A stretch of 64,000 nucleotides of DNA from Saccharopolyspora shandongensis. GTDB taxonomy: Bacteria; Actinomycetota; Actinomycetes; Mycobacteriales; Pseudonocardiaceae. The position numbers were made by a program, and so were the translations under genes. Below the pieces are notes generated by a model that saw nothing but the letters and a program-made list of their open reading frames with translations, did not search any database and was not told the DNA's origin. Position 1 is the first letter of the stretch. Each line of letters opens with the position of its first letter. The DNA is taken from assembly GCF_900106995.1 (NCBI RefSeq), contig NZ_FNOK01000038.1, forward strand, positions 31,105 through 95,104. The letters are read 5' to 3'. Below, piece after piece: positions 1 through 7,908 of the stretch.

Positions 1-1060
1 CCCGCACCGGGACGAAGCAGCTCGGCGTCACGACGCCGTCCGGCAGGCCCTGCACCACGCCGCTGATCCGCATCGCCATGTCCAGCCAGGCGCGGCAGAC
101 GTCCACCTCACCCGCCAGCACCGCGCGCCCCAACCAGGCGAGCACGAGGTTGTGCCATCGGTCGCCGTCGAAGTTCTCCTTGAGCCGGACGAACATGGCC
201 TGCACGACCTCGAACATCGCGTGGCCCGTGGTGAGCGCCAGTTCGACCGGCACCTCGACCAGCTCGGCCTGCAGCATCAGGCCGGCCAGCGCGATCTCGT
301 GCTCCACCGAGTAGTCGATGTCGGGGATCGGGCCGGCGCCCGCGACGCCCGGTGACCGCTCCAGCAGCCGCTGGTGCGCGGCCAGGAACCCCGAGCACGC
401 CCAGTCCAGGTAGCCGGCCGGGCCGCTGAGCTCGGGCAGCGCCGCCAGGATCGACTCGTCGGCGCGCTGCGCCCACAGGTCCGCCAGCCTCCCGACCGGC
501 GCGACGAGGTCCTGCTTGGCCAGCGCCGGGTCGGCCGCGCGCATGTCGTGCAGCGCGATCAGCGCCTGGCGGCGTGGTTCGAGCGGCTCGATCCCGGCGA
601 ACACGTCCAGGCAGCGGCGGGCGACGTCGAACGCCAGCTCGCGCAGATCGGGGTCGTCCCCGGCACCGTCGAGCAGCCACTCCACCGGCGGCCGGAACCG
701 GGACGCGCTCGCGCTCCAGGACCAGGTGCGGTTGGGCCGCCAGGGCTGGGCCGCGAAGCCGCCCATGGTCTCCCGCTGCAGGTCGGCGGCGTTGCCGCCG
801 CGCACCGCCGCCGTGCCGACCAGGAACTCCAGCAGGAACCACAGCTCGGCGCCGATGACGGTGGTGTCCTCGGCGAAGAACTCCGGCAGTTCCACGGCCA
901 GCGCCTCCGCGGCCGGATCGCGGTTGAGCTCGACCGCGCGCTCCCCGATCTCCTCGTACAGCCCGTCCGGAACCCGCCACGGACCGTGGGAGTACACGTC
1001 CAGCACGGGCTCGTCGGACAGCAGCAGCCGGAGGTGCTCGGGCAGCAAGGAGCGATCCAC
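1..1060 (-). CDS. Hypothetical protein, C-terminus beyond the window
   Basis: An open frame of about 353 codons runs leftward off the window with no stop. The chosen start is a GTG at 1060 with an AAGG-type ribosome site about 8 bases upstream. The product is acidic and mostly helical, rich in Leu, Ala and Trp, with no signal peptide or membrane segment and no catalytic motif I recognise. Third codon positions are strongly G/C, which supports real coding, whereas the competing frames are Arg/Pro-rich shadows. It diverges from the IclR gene to its right across 240 bases. I do not recognise the family and assign no function. Confidence 0.6.
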   Translation of the reverse strand, partial: MDRSLLPEHLRLLLSDEPVLDVYSHGPWRVPDGLYEEIGERAVELNRDPAAEALAVELPEFFAEDTTVIGAELWFLLEFLVGTAAVRGGNAADLQRETMGGFAAQPWRPNRTWSWSASASRFRPPVEWLLDGAGDDPDLRELAFDVARRCLDVFAGIEPLEPRRQALIALHDMRAADPALAKQDLVAPVGRLADLWAQRADESILAALPELSGPAGYLDWACSGFLAAHQRLLERSPGVAGAGPIPDIDYSVEHEIALAGLMLQAELVEVPVELALTTGHAMFEVVQAMFVRLKENFDGDRWHNLVLAWLGRAVLAGEVDVCRAWLDMAMRISGVVQGLPDGVVTPSCFVPVR

Positions 1061-1229
1061 GGTCCGCCACCTTACTTCCGCCCGCCGGCTGCCTGATTCC
1101 AGGCGACGAACACCGATCACTCGCCCGCCGGGAAGTCCTCGTCATCGAATGACCACCGGTAGTCGGGGCGTCACTGTCGGTCCAGCTTCGGCGCCGCTGG
1201 CTGCTCCTCTCCGCGCATGCTCGAACACT

Positions 1230-1256
1230 GGGAATGACATTCCCATTAAATGGGAA
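1230..1256. promoter_or_regulatory. Overlapping palindromes, candidate IclR operator
   Basis: Two inverted repeats overlap in the divergent intergenic region: GGGAATGACATTCCC at 1230-1244 and TTCCCATTAAATGGGAA at 1240-1256. The second is a perfect 17-base palindrome around one central base. They lie about 45 bases before the IclR gene, where an autoregulatory operator would be expected, and the spacing resembles known IclR-family sites. Binding is inferred. Confidence 0.55.
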
Positions 1257-1299
1257 GAATTGCTGGGCAGCAGGTCACCGCCGACGTAGCGTGCCCGCC

Positions 1300-2043
1300 G
1301 TGACAAGCCCGGAAACGAACCGGAAAGCCGGTACGCGAGCAGCGCGGATCCTTGCCGTGTTCGCCGAACGGGAGAGCGCGACGGCGGACGAGATCTCCGC
1401 TGTCACCGGGATCCCGTCGAGCGCCGTGTACCGGCACTTGACGACGTTCGTCGAGATCGGGCTGGTGCACCAGGCACGCACCCGCGGCCGCTACTGCGCG
1501 GGGTCGCTGACGGTGCAGATGGCCGAGAACTACCGCCGCGAGGTGCTCAGCCAGGGCGGCGTGAAGCGCCGCCTCCGGCGGCTGGCGACCGACACCGACG
1601 AGCTCGCCGCGTTCCTCATCGCCCGCGACAACGACGTGCTCTGCGTCGAAGCGGCCGAGGGGACGCGGGTCGTCCGGTGCAGCTTCTCCCCCGGGCTGAG
1701 CAAGCCGCTCACCTTCGGCGCGAGCGCCCAAGCCCTGCTGGCGCACCTGCCCGAAGAGCGGGTCGCGCGCGCCGCCGCGGCGCACGGGCTGACCCCGCCG
1801 CAGGTCCACAAGTTGGAGGTCGACCTGCGGCGGGTCCGGGGCAAGGGCTTCGCGGTGAGCGTCGGTCAGGTCGATCCGGGCGTGTGGGGCGTGAGCGTGC
1901 CCGTGTTGGACCGGAAGCAGAACCTCGTCGGCGTGGTCAGCACGATGGCCCCGGACTTCCGCGTCCGGCCTCGGCACGAATCCCTCGTGACGCTCACGCA
2001 CGCCGCAGCGCAGGACATCAGCAGACTGGAGGAGTACGCGTGA
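1300..2043 (+). CDS. IclR-family transcriptional regulator
   Basis: A 247-residue regulator with the IclR layout. The N-terminal winged helix-turn-helix (about residues 8-70) contains the recognition-helix stretch IPSSAVYRHLTTF. The C-terminal effector domain (about 85-245) contains the family-like segment VSVGQVDPGVWGVSVPV. GTG at 1300 is preferred; GTG at 1291 or ATG at 1234 in the same frame are possible, but the extra residues do not look like family sequence. The stop overlaps the next gene by GTGA, so it is the first gene of an operon with a hutG-like gene and an amino-acid transporter. It probably controls that operon through the palindromes just upstream; the effector may be the imported amino acid or an intermediate, which is inference. 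Confidence 0.85.
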   Translation: MTSPETNRKAGTRAARILAVFAERESATADEISAVTGIPSSAVYRHLTTFVEIGLVHQARTRGRYCAGSLTVQMAENYRREVLSQGGVKRRLRRLATDTDELAAFLIARDNDVLCVEAAEGTRVVRCSFSPGLSKPLTFGASAQALLAHLPEERVARAAAAHGLTPPQVHKLEVDLRRVRGKGFAVSVGQVDPGVWGVSVPVLDRKQNLVGVVSTMAPDFRVRPRHESLVTLTHAAAQDISRLEEYA

Positions 2044-2990
2044 GCACATCCGTTCCCAGGTGGACCGGACGCGTCGACGGCCCGGGTCCGGAACATCGCC
2101 GGTGGCACAACGCCATCGACGAGTCGCCCGGCGCCACCGGCGTTTCGCTGATCGGTTTTCCCAGCGACATCGGCGTCCGCCGCAACGGCGGTCGTCCGGG
2201 GGCGCAGGCGGGCCCGGGCGCGATCCGCGCGGCCCTGGGTTCGTTCGCGATCCAGCCGGAGGTCGTCGTGCAGGACGCCGGTGACGTCGCGGTCGCCGGC
2301 GACGACCTCGAAGCGGCGCAGGACGGCCTCGCCGAGGCGGTCGCGGACCAGCTCCGCGCCGGGAACCTCCCGGTCGTGCTCGGCGGCGGGCACGAGACCG
2401 CCTACGGCTCCTACCTCGGGCTCGCCCGCAGCGGCCTGCTGGACGGGCGGCGGCTGGGCGTGCTCAACCTCGATGCGCACTTCGACCTGCGAGAGGCCGA
2501 TCGCCCGTCGTCCGGCACCCCGTTCCGGCAGATCGCCGTCGGAGAGACCGAGCGCGGCGCCGAATTCACCTACGCGGTGATCGGGATCAGCCAGCCCAGC
2601 AACACCGCCGCGTTGTTCGCCACGGCGACCGAGCTCGGCGTCCGCCACCTTCACGACCTCGACTGCCAGGAACGGCACATCGAGGACGTCCTCGAATTCG
2701 TCCGGGCCTTCATCGCGGACGTCGACGCGCTGTACCTGTCGATCGATCTCGACGTGCTCCCCGCCGCACAAGCGCCGGGAGTCAGCGCTCCTTCGACCCT
2801 CGGCGTACCCGCCGCTGTCGTCATCGAAGTGTGCCGGTTGGTCGGCAGCGACCCGAAGCTCGCCCTGTCCGACATCACCGAACTGAACAGCTCCTACGAC
2901 ATCGACAACCGCACCGCTCGGATCGCGGCCCGCCTCGTGCACACGATCGTGACGAGCGCCGCCGACCGGTCTGTCCCGGAAGGACACTGA
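2040..2990 (+). CDS. hutG: Arginase-superfamily hydrolase, formiminoglutamase type
   Basis: A 316-residue ureohydrolase. The Mn ligands are present: GGGHE with His118, DAHFD with Asp145/His147/Asp149, and SIDLD with Asp236/Asp238. GGGHE rather than GGDHS favours formimidoylglutamase (formiminoglutamate to glutamate plus formamide, last step of one histidine pathway) over agmatinase. The GTG start at 2040 overlaps the IclR stop by four bases. The stop is immediately followed by the ATG of the fused binding-protein/permease gene, so regulator, enzyme and transporter should be co-transcribed. Histidine ammonia-lyase, urocanase and imidazolonepropionase are not in the window, so the substrate could be another guanidino or formimino compound. 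Family is firm, exact substrate is inferred. Confidence 0.8.
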   Translation: MSTSVPRWTGRVDGPGPEHRRWHNAIDESPGATGVSLIGFPSDIGVRRNGGRPGAQAGPGAIRAALGSFAIQPEVVVQDAGDVAVAGDDLEAAQDGLAEAVADQLRAGNLPVVLGGGHETAYGSYLGLARSGLLDGRRLGVLNLDAHFDLREADRPSSGTPFRQIAVGETERGAEFTYAVIGISQPSNTAALFATATELGVRHLHDLDCQERHIEDVLEFVRAFIADVDALYLSIDLDVLPAAQAPGVSAPSTLGVPAAVVIEVCRLVGSDPKLALSDITELNSSYDIDNRTARIAARLVHTIVTSAADRSVPEGH

Positions 2991-4469
2991 ATGCACCGTC
3001 AGCGAACCTGGGCGCGGCTCGCGACCGCGCTCGTCGCATGCCTGCTCGTGCTCGTGCCCACGAGCGCGGCGTCCGCGGCAGAACCCCCCACCAAGCTCGA
3101 CGCGTTGCGGTCCGGGCAGGCCACGCTCCGGGTCGGCACCGACGCGACGTTCCCGCCGTTCGAGTTCACCGACGCCCAGGGGAACCAGCTCGGTTTCGAC
3201 ATCGACCTGGTCCGGGCGCTGGCCGCGCGGGCCGGCATCAAGAACGTCGAATTCGTCCAGATGCCGTTCGGCAACATCGTTCCCGCGCTGCAGGCGGACC
3301 AGATCGACGTGGGCGCCTCGGCGATCTACATCAGCGCCGAACGCGCCAAAGCCGTTGATTTCACGGACATCTACTACCCCGGCGGCCTCGCCATCTTCGC
3401 CGGCGAGAAGGACAACGGCATCGCCTCGCTCGGGGACCTCGCGGGCAAGCGGGTCGCCGTCCAGGTGGGCACGAAGTCCGTCGAGTGGGTCAAGCAGCAC
3501 CAGCCCGCGGCACAGCTGATCACGGTGCAGACCAACGAGCAGATGTTCTCGTCGGTGCGGCTGGGACAGGCGGACGCCGTCGTGACCGGCGCGCCCGCCG
3601 GTAAGTACTTCATCGCCCAGCAGGGCGGCCTCAAGCAGGTCGGCGAACGCCTGACCGACGAGAACTACGGCTACGCCTTCCAGAAGGCCGATGCGGATGT
3701 GCGCGGCGCGTTCAACACCGCGCTCAAGCAGATGCACGACGACGGCTCCTACGCGCAGGTCACCGAGAAGTGGTTCGGCGCGGAGACCACGGCGGCCAAG
3801 CCGGGCGGGCACCCCCTGTTCAACGTGGCCACCATCGTCGAGTCCTCGGGGCAGATCTGGCAGGGCCTCCTCGTCAGCATCCAGGTCATCCTGAGCGCAC
3901 TGGTGCTCAGCCTGCTGCTCGGTGCCATCGGCGGTTTCGCCAAGCTCAGCCGGATCGCGCCGCTGCGGTGGCTCGGCAACGCCTACGTCTCGGTCATCCG
4001 CGGGACGCCGTTCGTGGTGCAGCTGTTCTTCATCTACTTCGGGCTCCCCCAGCTCGGCCTGCAACTTCCGCCGATGGCCGCCGGGATCATCTCGCTCGGG
4101 CTCTACAGCGGCTCGTACGTGACCGAGATCTTCCGCGGTGCCGTGCAGTCCGTCGACCGCGGTCAGCTGGAGGCGTCGCGGTCGTGCGGGATGTCGCACG
4201 CCTCGGCCATGCGCCACGTGATCATCCCGCAGGCCTTCCTGCGCATGCTCCCGCCGCTGGGCAACGAGTTCGTCTCGATGACGAAGAACTCGGCGCTGGT
4301 GTCCTTCGTGACCATCCACGAGTTGTTCCTCGTGGGGCAGACCATCATCTCCCGCACCTTCGACGCGCTGACGGTCTACCTGTTCATCGGCCTCCTCTAC
4401 TACCTGATGACCAACCTCATCGGTTTCGCGACGAGCACCATCGAGAAGAAGATGGCGGTGTACATCTGA
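2991..4469 (+). CDS. Amino-acid ABC transporter, fused substrate-binding protein and permease
   Basis: A 492-residue fusion. Residues 1-29 form a signal peptide ending in an Ala-Ser-Ala-type cleavage site. About 40-265 is a family-3 periplasmic binding domain (VGTDATFPPFEFTDAQG near the start). About 275-490 is a HisM/GlnP-type permease with an EAA-like loop around SCGMSHASAMRHVIIPQ. These parts are usually separate proteins, and the fusion tethers the receptor to the channel. The ATG abuts the stop of the preceding gene, and the stop overlaps the ATG of the ATPase gene. The binding-domain family points to a polar amino acid such as histidine, glutamine or arginine; the neighbouring formiminoglutamase makes histidine attractive, by inference only. 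Confidence 0.88.
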   Translation: MHRQRTWARLATALVACLLVLVPTSAASAAEPPTKLDALRSGQATLRVGTDATFPPFEFTDAQGNQLGFDIDLVRALAARAGIKNVEFVQMPFGNIVPALQADQIDVGASAIYISAERAKAVDFTDIYYPGGLAIFAGEKDNGIASLGDLAGKRVAVQVGTKSVEWVKQHQPAAQLITVQTNEQMFSSVRLGQADAVVTGAPAGKYFIAQQGGLKQVGERLTDENYGYAFQKADADVRGAFNTALKQMHDDGSYAQVTEKWFGAETTAAKPGGHPLFNVATIVESSGQIWQGLLVSIQVILSALVLSLLLGAIGGFAKLSRIAPLRWLGNAYVSVIRGTPFVVQLFFIYFGLPQLGLQLPPMAAGIISLGLYSGSYVTEIFRGAVQSVDRGQLEASRSCGMSHASAMRHVIIPQAFLRMLPPLGNEFVSMTKNSALVSFVTIHELFLVGQTIISRTFDALTVYLFIGLLYYLMTNLIGFATSTIEKKMAVYI

Positions 4470-5200
4470 TGGCACTACTGGAAGTCCGGGACCTGACCAA
4501 GGTCTACGGCGACGTCAAGGTGCTCGACGGGATCGACTTCACGATCGAACCCGGCCAGGTTGTCGCGGTGATCGGCCCCAGCGGCGGCGGGAAGTCCACC
4601 TTCCTGCGCTGCCTCAACCTGCTGGAAACCCCGGCCTCCGGCAGCGTGCGGTTCGACGGCGACGAGCTGACCGGACGCGGTGTCGATCTCGACCGGCTGC
4701 GGTCGCGGATGGGCATGGTGTTCCAGCACTTCAACCTGTTCCCCAACATGACGGTGCTGCGCAACATCGTGCTGCCCCAGGTGAACGTGCTCAAGCGCTC
4801 GAAGGCCGAGGCCGAGGCGAAAGCACGCGGTCTGCTGCAGCGCGTCGGCATGCTCGAACGCGCGGACGCTTACCCGAACAGGTTGTCCGGCGGGCAGAAG
4901 CAGCGCGTCGCGATCGTCCGCGCCGCCGCGATGGACCCGAAGCTGATGCTCTTCGACGAGCCGACGTCCGCGCTGGACCCCGAGGTCGTCCAGGACGTCC
5001 TCGACATCATGTCCGAGCTCGCCCGCGACGGCATGACCATGGTCGTCGTCACCCACGAGATGGGCTTCGCCCGCAAGGTCGCCGACCGCGTGGTGTTCGT
5101 CGACGGCGGGAAGATCGCCGCCGACCTGCCGCCGGAGGACTTCTTCTCGGAGGGCAACGCGAATCCCCGCATCCGCACCTTCCTGGACAAGGTGCTCTGA
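4469..5200 (+). CDS. Amino-acid ABC transporter ATP-binding protein
   Basis: A 243-residue polar-amino-acid uptake ATPase (HisP/GlnQ type). Walker A is GPSGGGKST at residues 36-44, the signature is LSGGQKQRVAI, and Walker B is LMLFDEPTSALD followed by the switch His in VVTHEMGF. The ATG at 4469 overlaps the permease stop (TGATG), which implies translational coupling. It would energise uptake through the fused receptor/permease encoded just upstream. Its length is normal for the family. A strong hairpin follows 10 bases after the stop and probably ends the operon. Confidence 0.93.
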   Translation: MALLEVRDLTKVYGDVKVLDGIDFTIEPGQVVAVIGPSGGGKSTFLRCLNLLETPASGSVRFDGDELTGRGVDLDRLRSRMGMVFQHFNLFPNMTVLRNIVLPQVNVLKRSKAEAEAKARGLLQRVGMLERADAYPNRLSGGQKQRVAIVRAAAMDPKLMLFDEPTSALDPEVVQDVLDIMSELARDGMTMVVVTHEMGFARKVADRVVFVDGGKIAADLPPEDFFSEGNANPRIRTFLDKVL

Positions 5201-5210
5201 CCGGCTCGGG

Positions 5211-5241
5211 CCCGGACGCGCCTGCGCAAGGCGCGTCCGGG
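5211..5241 (+). terminator. Hairpin after the ABC transporter operon
   Basis: A perfect 12-bp stem (CCCGGACGCGCC with its complement) encloses a 7-base loop, starting 10 bases after the ATPase stop. It has no T-run, as is common for actinobacterial terminators. Confidence 0.7.
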
Positions 5242-5344
5242 CGGCGGGCCAGCCCGGGCGGATCGGGTTCGGTGCGGGCGACGGCTGCACACCGAATCCG
5301 AACACCGCCGAGCCTTCTACGGCATCTTCGCCGTGGCGGCGCCG

Positions 5345-5440
5345 TCAGGAGAAGTCCAGCACCAATCTCCCGCGCAGGCCGCCCGCCTCTAGCAGGCGGT
5401 GGGCCTCGGCCGCCTCCTCGCCTGGCCTGTACCGGCCTCC
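5345..5440 (-). pseudogene. C-terminal remnant of a zinc-type quinone oxidoreductase
   Basis: Reading leftward, about 32 codons encode GRYRPGEEAAEAHRLLEAG, then LRGRLVLDFS and a stop at 5347-5345. This is the characteristic end of NADPH:quinone oxidoreductase / zinc-alcohol-dehydrogenase-like proteins. An in-frame stop lies immediately upstream at 5443-5441, so the other roughly 290 residues are gone. The piece sits between the ABC operon terminator and the kinase gene and is best read as a deletion scar. Confidence 0.65.
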
Positions 5441-5479
5441 TCAAGAAGCTAGGTGAAACAGTCGAAGTATGCCGCCGAT

Positions 5480-6403
5480 CTACTCGTGGAATCGGGTCAG
5501 ACGCTCGCTCAGGACCCGGTCGAGCGCCGCCCGTCCCGCCGGACCCCACGCCGGCTTGCCGCCGGGCAGGCCGCGGTCCCCGTTCTGGCCCATCAGCATC
5601 AGGAAGAGGCTCTTCAGCGCGGCCAGCCCGCGGGCGCGCCGGACCATCGCCTCGTCAGCCTCCGCGTACGCGGCGAAGAAGCGTGCGGCCGCGCCCGCCG
5701 GCAGCAGCACCCAGGCGGCCGCCAGGTCCGACGCCGGGTCGCCGACGAACAGGTCGCCGAAGTCGACAACGCCCGCCAGCGTCCCGTCCGCGACGACGAT
5801 GTTCGCGGGATGCAGGTCGCCGTGCACCCACACCGGCGGACCCTCCCATGCGGGGGCCGCGACGGCGTCGTCCCAGACGGCCCGGACGTCGGCGGCGTCG
5901 GAGCCGATCGCGTCAGCGTCGACGGAGTCGAAGAACTGGTCGAAGCCGTCCGTGCAGTCCTTGGGATGCGCGCCGCGGCCCGTATCAACCGGTGCGTCGG
6001 CGGGCGCTGCCACGTGCAGCGCCCGGAGGAATGCCGCCAGGGTGTCGGCCGCGTGCTCGCCGCGGGTGATCGACCCGTGGTCCAGCGGCAGGCCCGGCAC
6101 CCACGTCATGACCGTCCAAATCTTGGGGAAACGCTCGGAGGGCGCACCACTCCGCACCGGCACGGGGATTGGCAGCGGCAGGCGTGGGGCGAGCAGCGGC
6201 AGCCACCGGCGCTCCTTGAGCTGGTGATCGGGGCCGGTGTCCATGCGCTGGATCCGCACGGCCAGCTCGTCCCCGAGGCGCCACATCTGGTTGCCCCAGC
6301 CGCCCTCCACCTCGCGGAGGGGCAGCTCGGCCAGGTCCGGATGCTGGTCCCGCAGCAGGTCGCGGATGAGACCCGCGGTGATCTCGGTCTCGATCTCGGT
6401 CAT
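5480..6403 (-). CDS. Aminoglycoside-phosphotransferase-family kinase
   Basis: A 307-residue APH/choline-kinase-fold protein. The catalytic loop is HGDLHPANIVV and the metal-binding motif is VVDFGD. The N-lobe begins after MTEIETEIT; ATG at 6403 is preferred because an earlier in-frame ATG (6436) adds only a non-homologous tail. The family phosphorylates aminoglycosides, macrolides or small metabolites, so the substrate cannot be named. A clear paralogue lies at 21510-22397: both share DQHPDLA, LPLPIPVPVR-like and HGDLHPAN segments and a C-terminal LGLPGGKPTW-like stretch. It is flanked by decayed gene pieces on both sides. Whether it confers resistance is unknown. Confidence 0.82.
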   Translation of the reverse strand: MTEIETEITAGLIRDLLRDQHPDLAELPLREVEGGWGNQMWRLGDELAVRIQRMDTGPDHQLKERRWLPLLAPRLPLPIPVPVRSGAPSERFPKIWTVMTWVPGLPLDHGSITRGEHAADTLAAFLRALHVAAPADAPVDTGRGAHPKDCTDGFDQFFDSVDADAIGSDAADVRAVWDDAVAAPAWEGPPVWVHGDLHPANIVVADGTLAGVVDFGDLFVGDPASDLAAAWVLLPAGAAARFFAAYAEADEAMVRRARGLAALKSLFLMLMGQNGDRGLPGGKPAWGPAGRAALDRVLSERLTRFHE

Positions 6404-6484
6404 GCGGAGCAACCATACTGGGTTCGACCACGACAACGTTGTCCGACCGTTCCGACGTGCGATCGATGCGCGAGCTCCAGAGCA

Positions 6485-6660
6485 TCACACCATCGCTGCT
6501 GCCCCAAGTAACCATATGGACTGCATGCACAGTCCGGCGCTGTAGGCCGTCATGTCGTTGTTGGCCATCGTGTTCACCACGACGGCGATGACGAAGACCG
6601 GGGCGATCCAGGCGGGCATGATGCTCGCCAGCGCGGCCTGGGGATCGCTCATGTCCAGGG
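6485..6660 (-). pseudogene. Fragment of an NCS1-type nucleobase permease
   Basis: In the leftward frame about 58 codons read MSDPQAALASIMPAWIAPVF..., then a hydrophobic helix, then MANNDMTAYSAGLCMQSI, ending at a stop near 6487-6485. The NDMTxYSAGLCxQ segment is typical of purine/cytosine (NCS1) permeases. No upstream homologous sequence remains, so at least 350 residues are missing. No other gene is seen in 6404-6812. Confidence 0.55.
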
Positions 6661-6812
6661 CCGTCGCCGCCAGGGCGCCCCCGCGACAGCCTGCTCCGCG
6701 CCGGCGAACCGGACACCGCCGGTTGAGCAGGAGCGTCGGCCTGGATGTCCTGTCGCACCGGATTAGGGCTGTTCACGGTTGGCCGGGAGGGGTGATCGGT
6801 AGATTGTCCGGC

Positions 6813-7676
6813 ATGCCCAGCGGTGATCTTCCAGTCGAGGTCTGTCGGAGTGCGGAGCTGTTCCTGACTGCCGTGGATGAGTTGGCACCGGGCTTGGTCA
6901 CCGGCTTCTACCTGGTCGGATCGGTGGCCTTGGGCGACTTTCACCCCTCCGGCGCCGGTCGCGGCCGGCTCAGCACGGCCAGCGATATCGACTTCGTTGT
7001 GGTAACCGACCGCCGTGTGGAGTCCGGGTCACGGGAGATGGCGGCGTTGGCCGAGGCCCACGCCCGCACCGTGGCCTGCTTCCCCCGGCCGCACTTCGAT
7101 GGCGCGGTGCTCACCTGGACCGACCTCGCGACCGGGCCGGACCACTGCCCCGACGTTCCCTGTGCGCAGGAGAGCCGGTTCGCACCGGCCGGCCGGTCCG
7201 GCATCAACCCGGTGACGTTCTGCGAGCTTGCCTGGCACGGGATTCCGGTGCGCGGGCCCCACCCGACCGACGTGGACCTGTGGGCCGACCAGAATGCCTT
7301 GCGCGCGTTCACCGTCGACAACCTCCGCACCTACTGGCGGCCGTGGTGGCAGCAGATGCGGCAGCAACGCCCGCTGGCCGTCGTCGTCGGGCTCACTGCG
7401 TGGTTCCCGGTGTGGGCGGTTCTCGGTGTGAGCCGACTGCACCACGTGATCGCTACCGGAACGATGACCTCCAAAACCGGTGCCGGTCGGTACGCCCAGA
7501 AGGCGTTCGACCCACGCTGGCAGCGCATCATCGCCGAAAGCCTGAGCCTGCGCACCGGCGGCGCCGAGGGCCGTCGGGGCTATCGCAACCCGCTGGCCCG
7601 TCGCCGCGACACACTCGCCTTCCTGGACACCACGATCGAGACCGCACTCGCGCTCCCCGCCGAAAGCCCCGAATAG
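6813..7676 (+). CDS. Nucleotidyltransferase-domain protein (aminoglycoside-adenylyltransferase-like)
   Basis: A 287-residue protein with a Pol-beta-fold nucleotidyltransferase core. The segment YLVGSVALGDFHPSG followed by SDIDFVVVTD provides the GS and D-x-D metal ligands, and a helical C-terminal domain follows, as in AadA/DUF4111-type proteins. ATG at 6813 is the likely start; a TTG at 6804 lies better spaced from the GGGAGGGG at 6785-6792 and could be used instead. It stands alone, after the permease remnant and before a bidirectional terminator. The family adenylylates antibiotics or small alcohols; the real substrate is unknown. Confidence 0.75.
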   Translation: MPSGDLPVEVCRSAELFLTAVDELAPGLVTGFYLVGSVALGDFHPSGAGRGRLSTASDIDFVVVTDRRVESGSREMAALAEAHARTVACFPRPHFDGAVLTWTDLATGPDHCPDVPCAQESRFAPAGRSGINPVTFCELAWHGIPVRGPHPTDVDLWADQNALRAFTVDNLRTYWRPWWQQMRQQRPLAVVVGLTAWFPVWAVLGVSRLHHVIATGTMTSKTGAGRYAQKAFDPRWQRIIAESLSLRTGGAEGRRGYRNPLARRRDTLAFLDTTIETALALPAESPE

Positions 7677-7819
7677 CCACTGCGTGTTCGTGGTCGTTCT
7701 CCGTTGATGCTGTCCTGGACGGCGGTCAACGACACGAACGCGCGATCGTTGCCGAGCTGCCCCGGGGTCGACGCCATCGGCTGACCCGCGTTCTGTCCTG
7801 TTCGGACACTGCGCGCGTG

Positions 7820-7857
7820 CGAACGGCCCTGCCGCGCGAGCGCAGCAGGGCCGTTCG
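7820..7857. terminator. Bidirectional hairpin terminator
   Basis: A perfect 13-bp stem CGAACGGCCCTGC / GCAGGGCCGTTCG surrounds a 12-base loop. It lies between convergent genes (nucleotidyltransferase + and MFS -). Confidence 0.7.
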
Positions 7858-7908
7858 TGACCTACCTGCCGGACCGGTCTTGAAACGACCTGCCATCACC
7901 GGGCATCG

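Noticed and set aside
1866..4475. 869-codon open frame on the minus strand
   Set aside because: It is antisense to the IclR, hutG and transporter genes, all with clear family motifs; it is Asp/Arg/His-rich with no homology, as expected of a GC-rich shadow.
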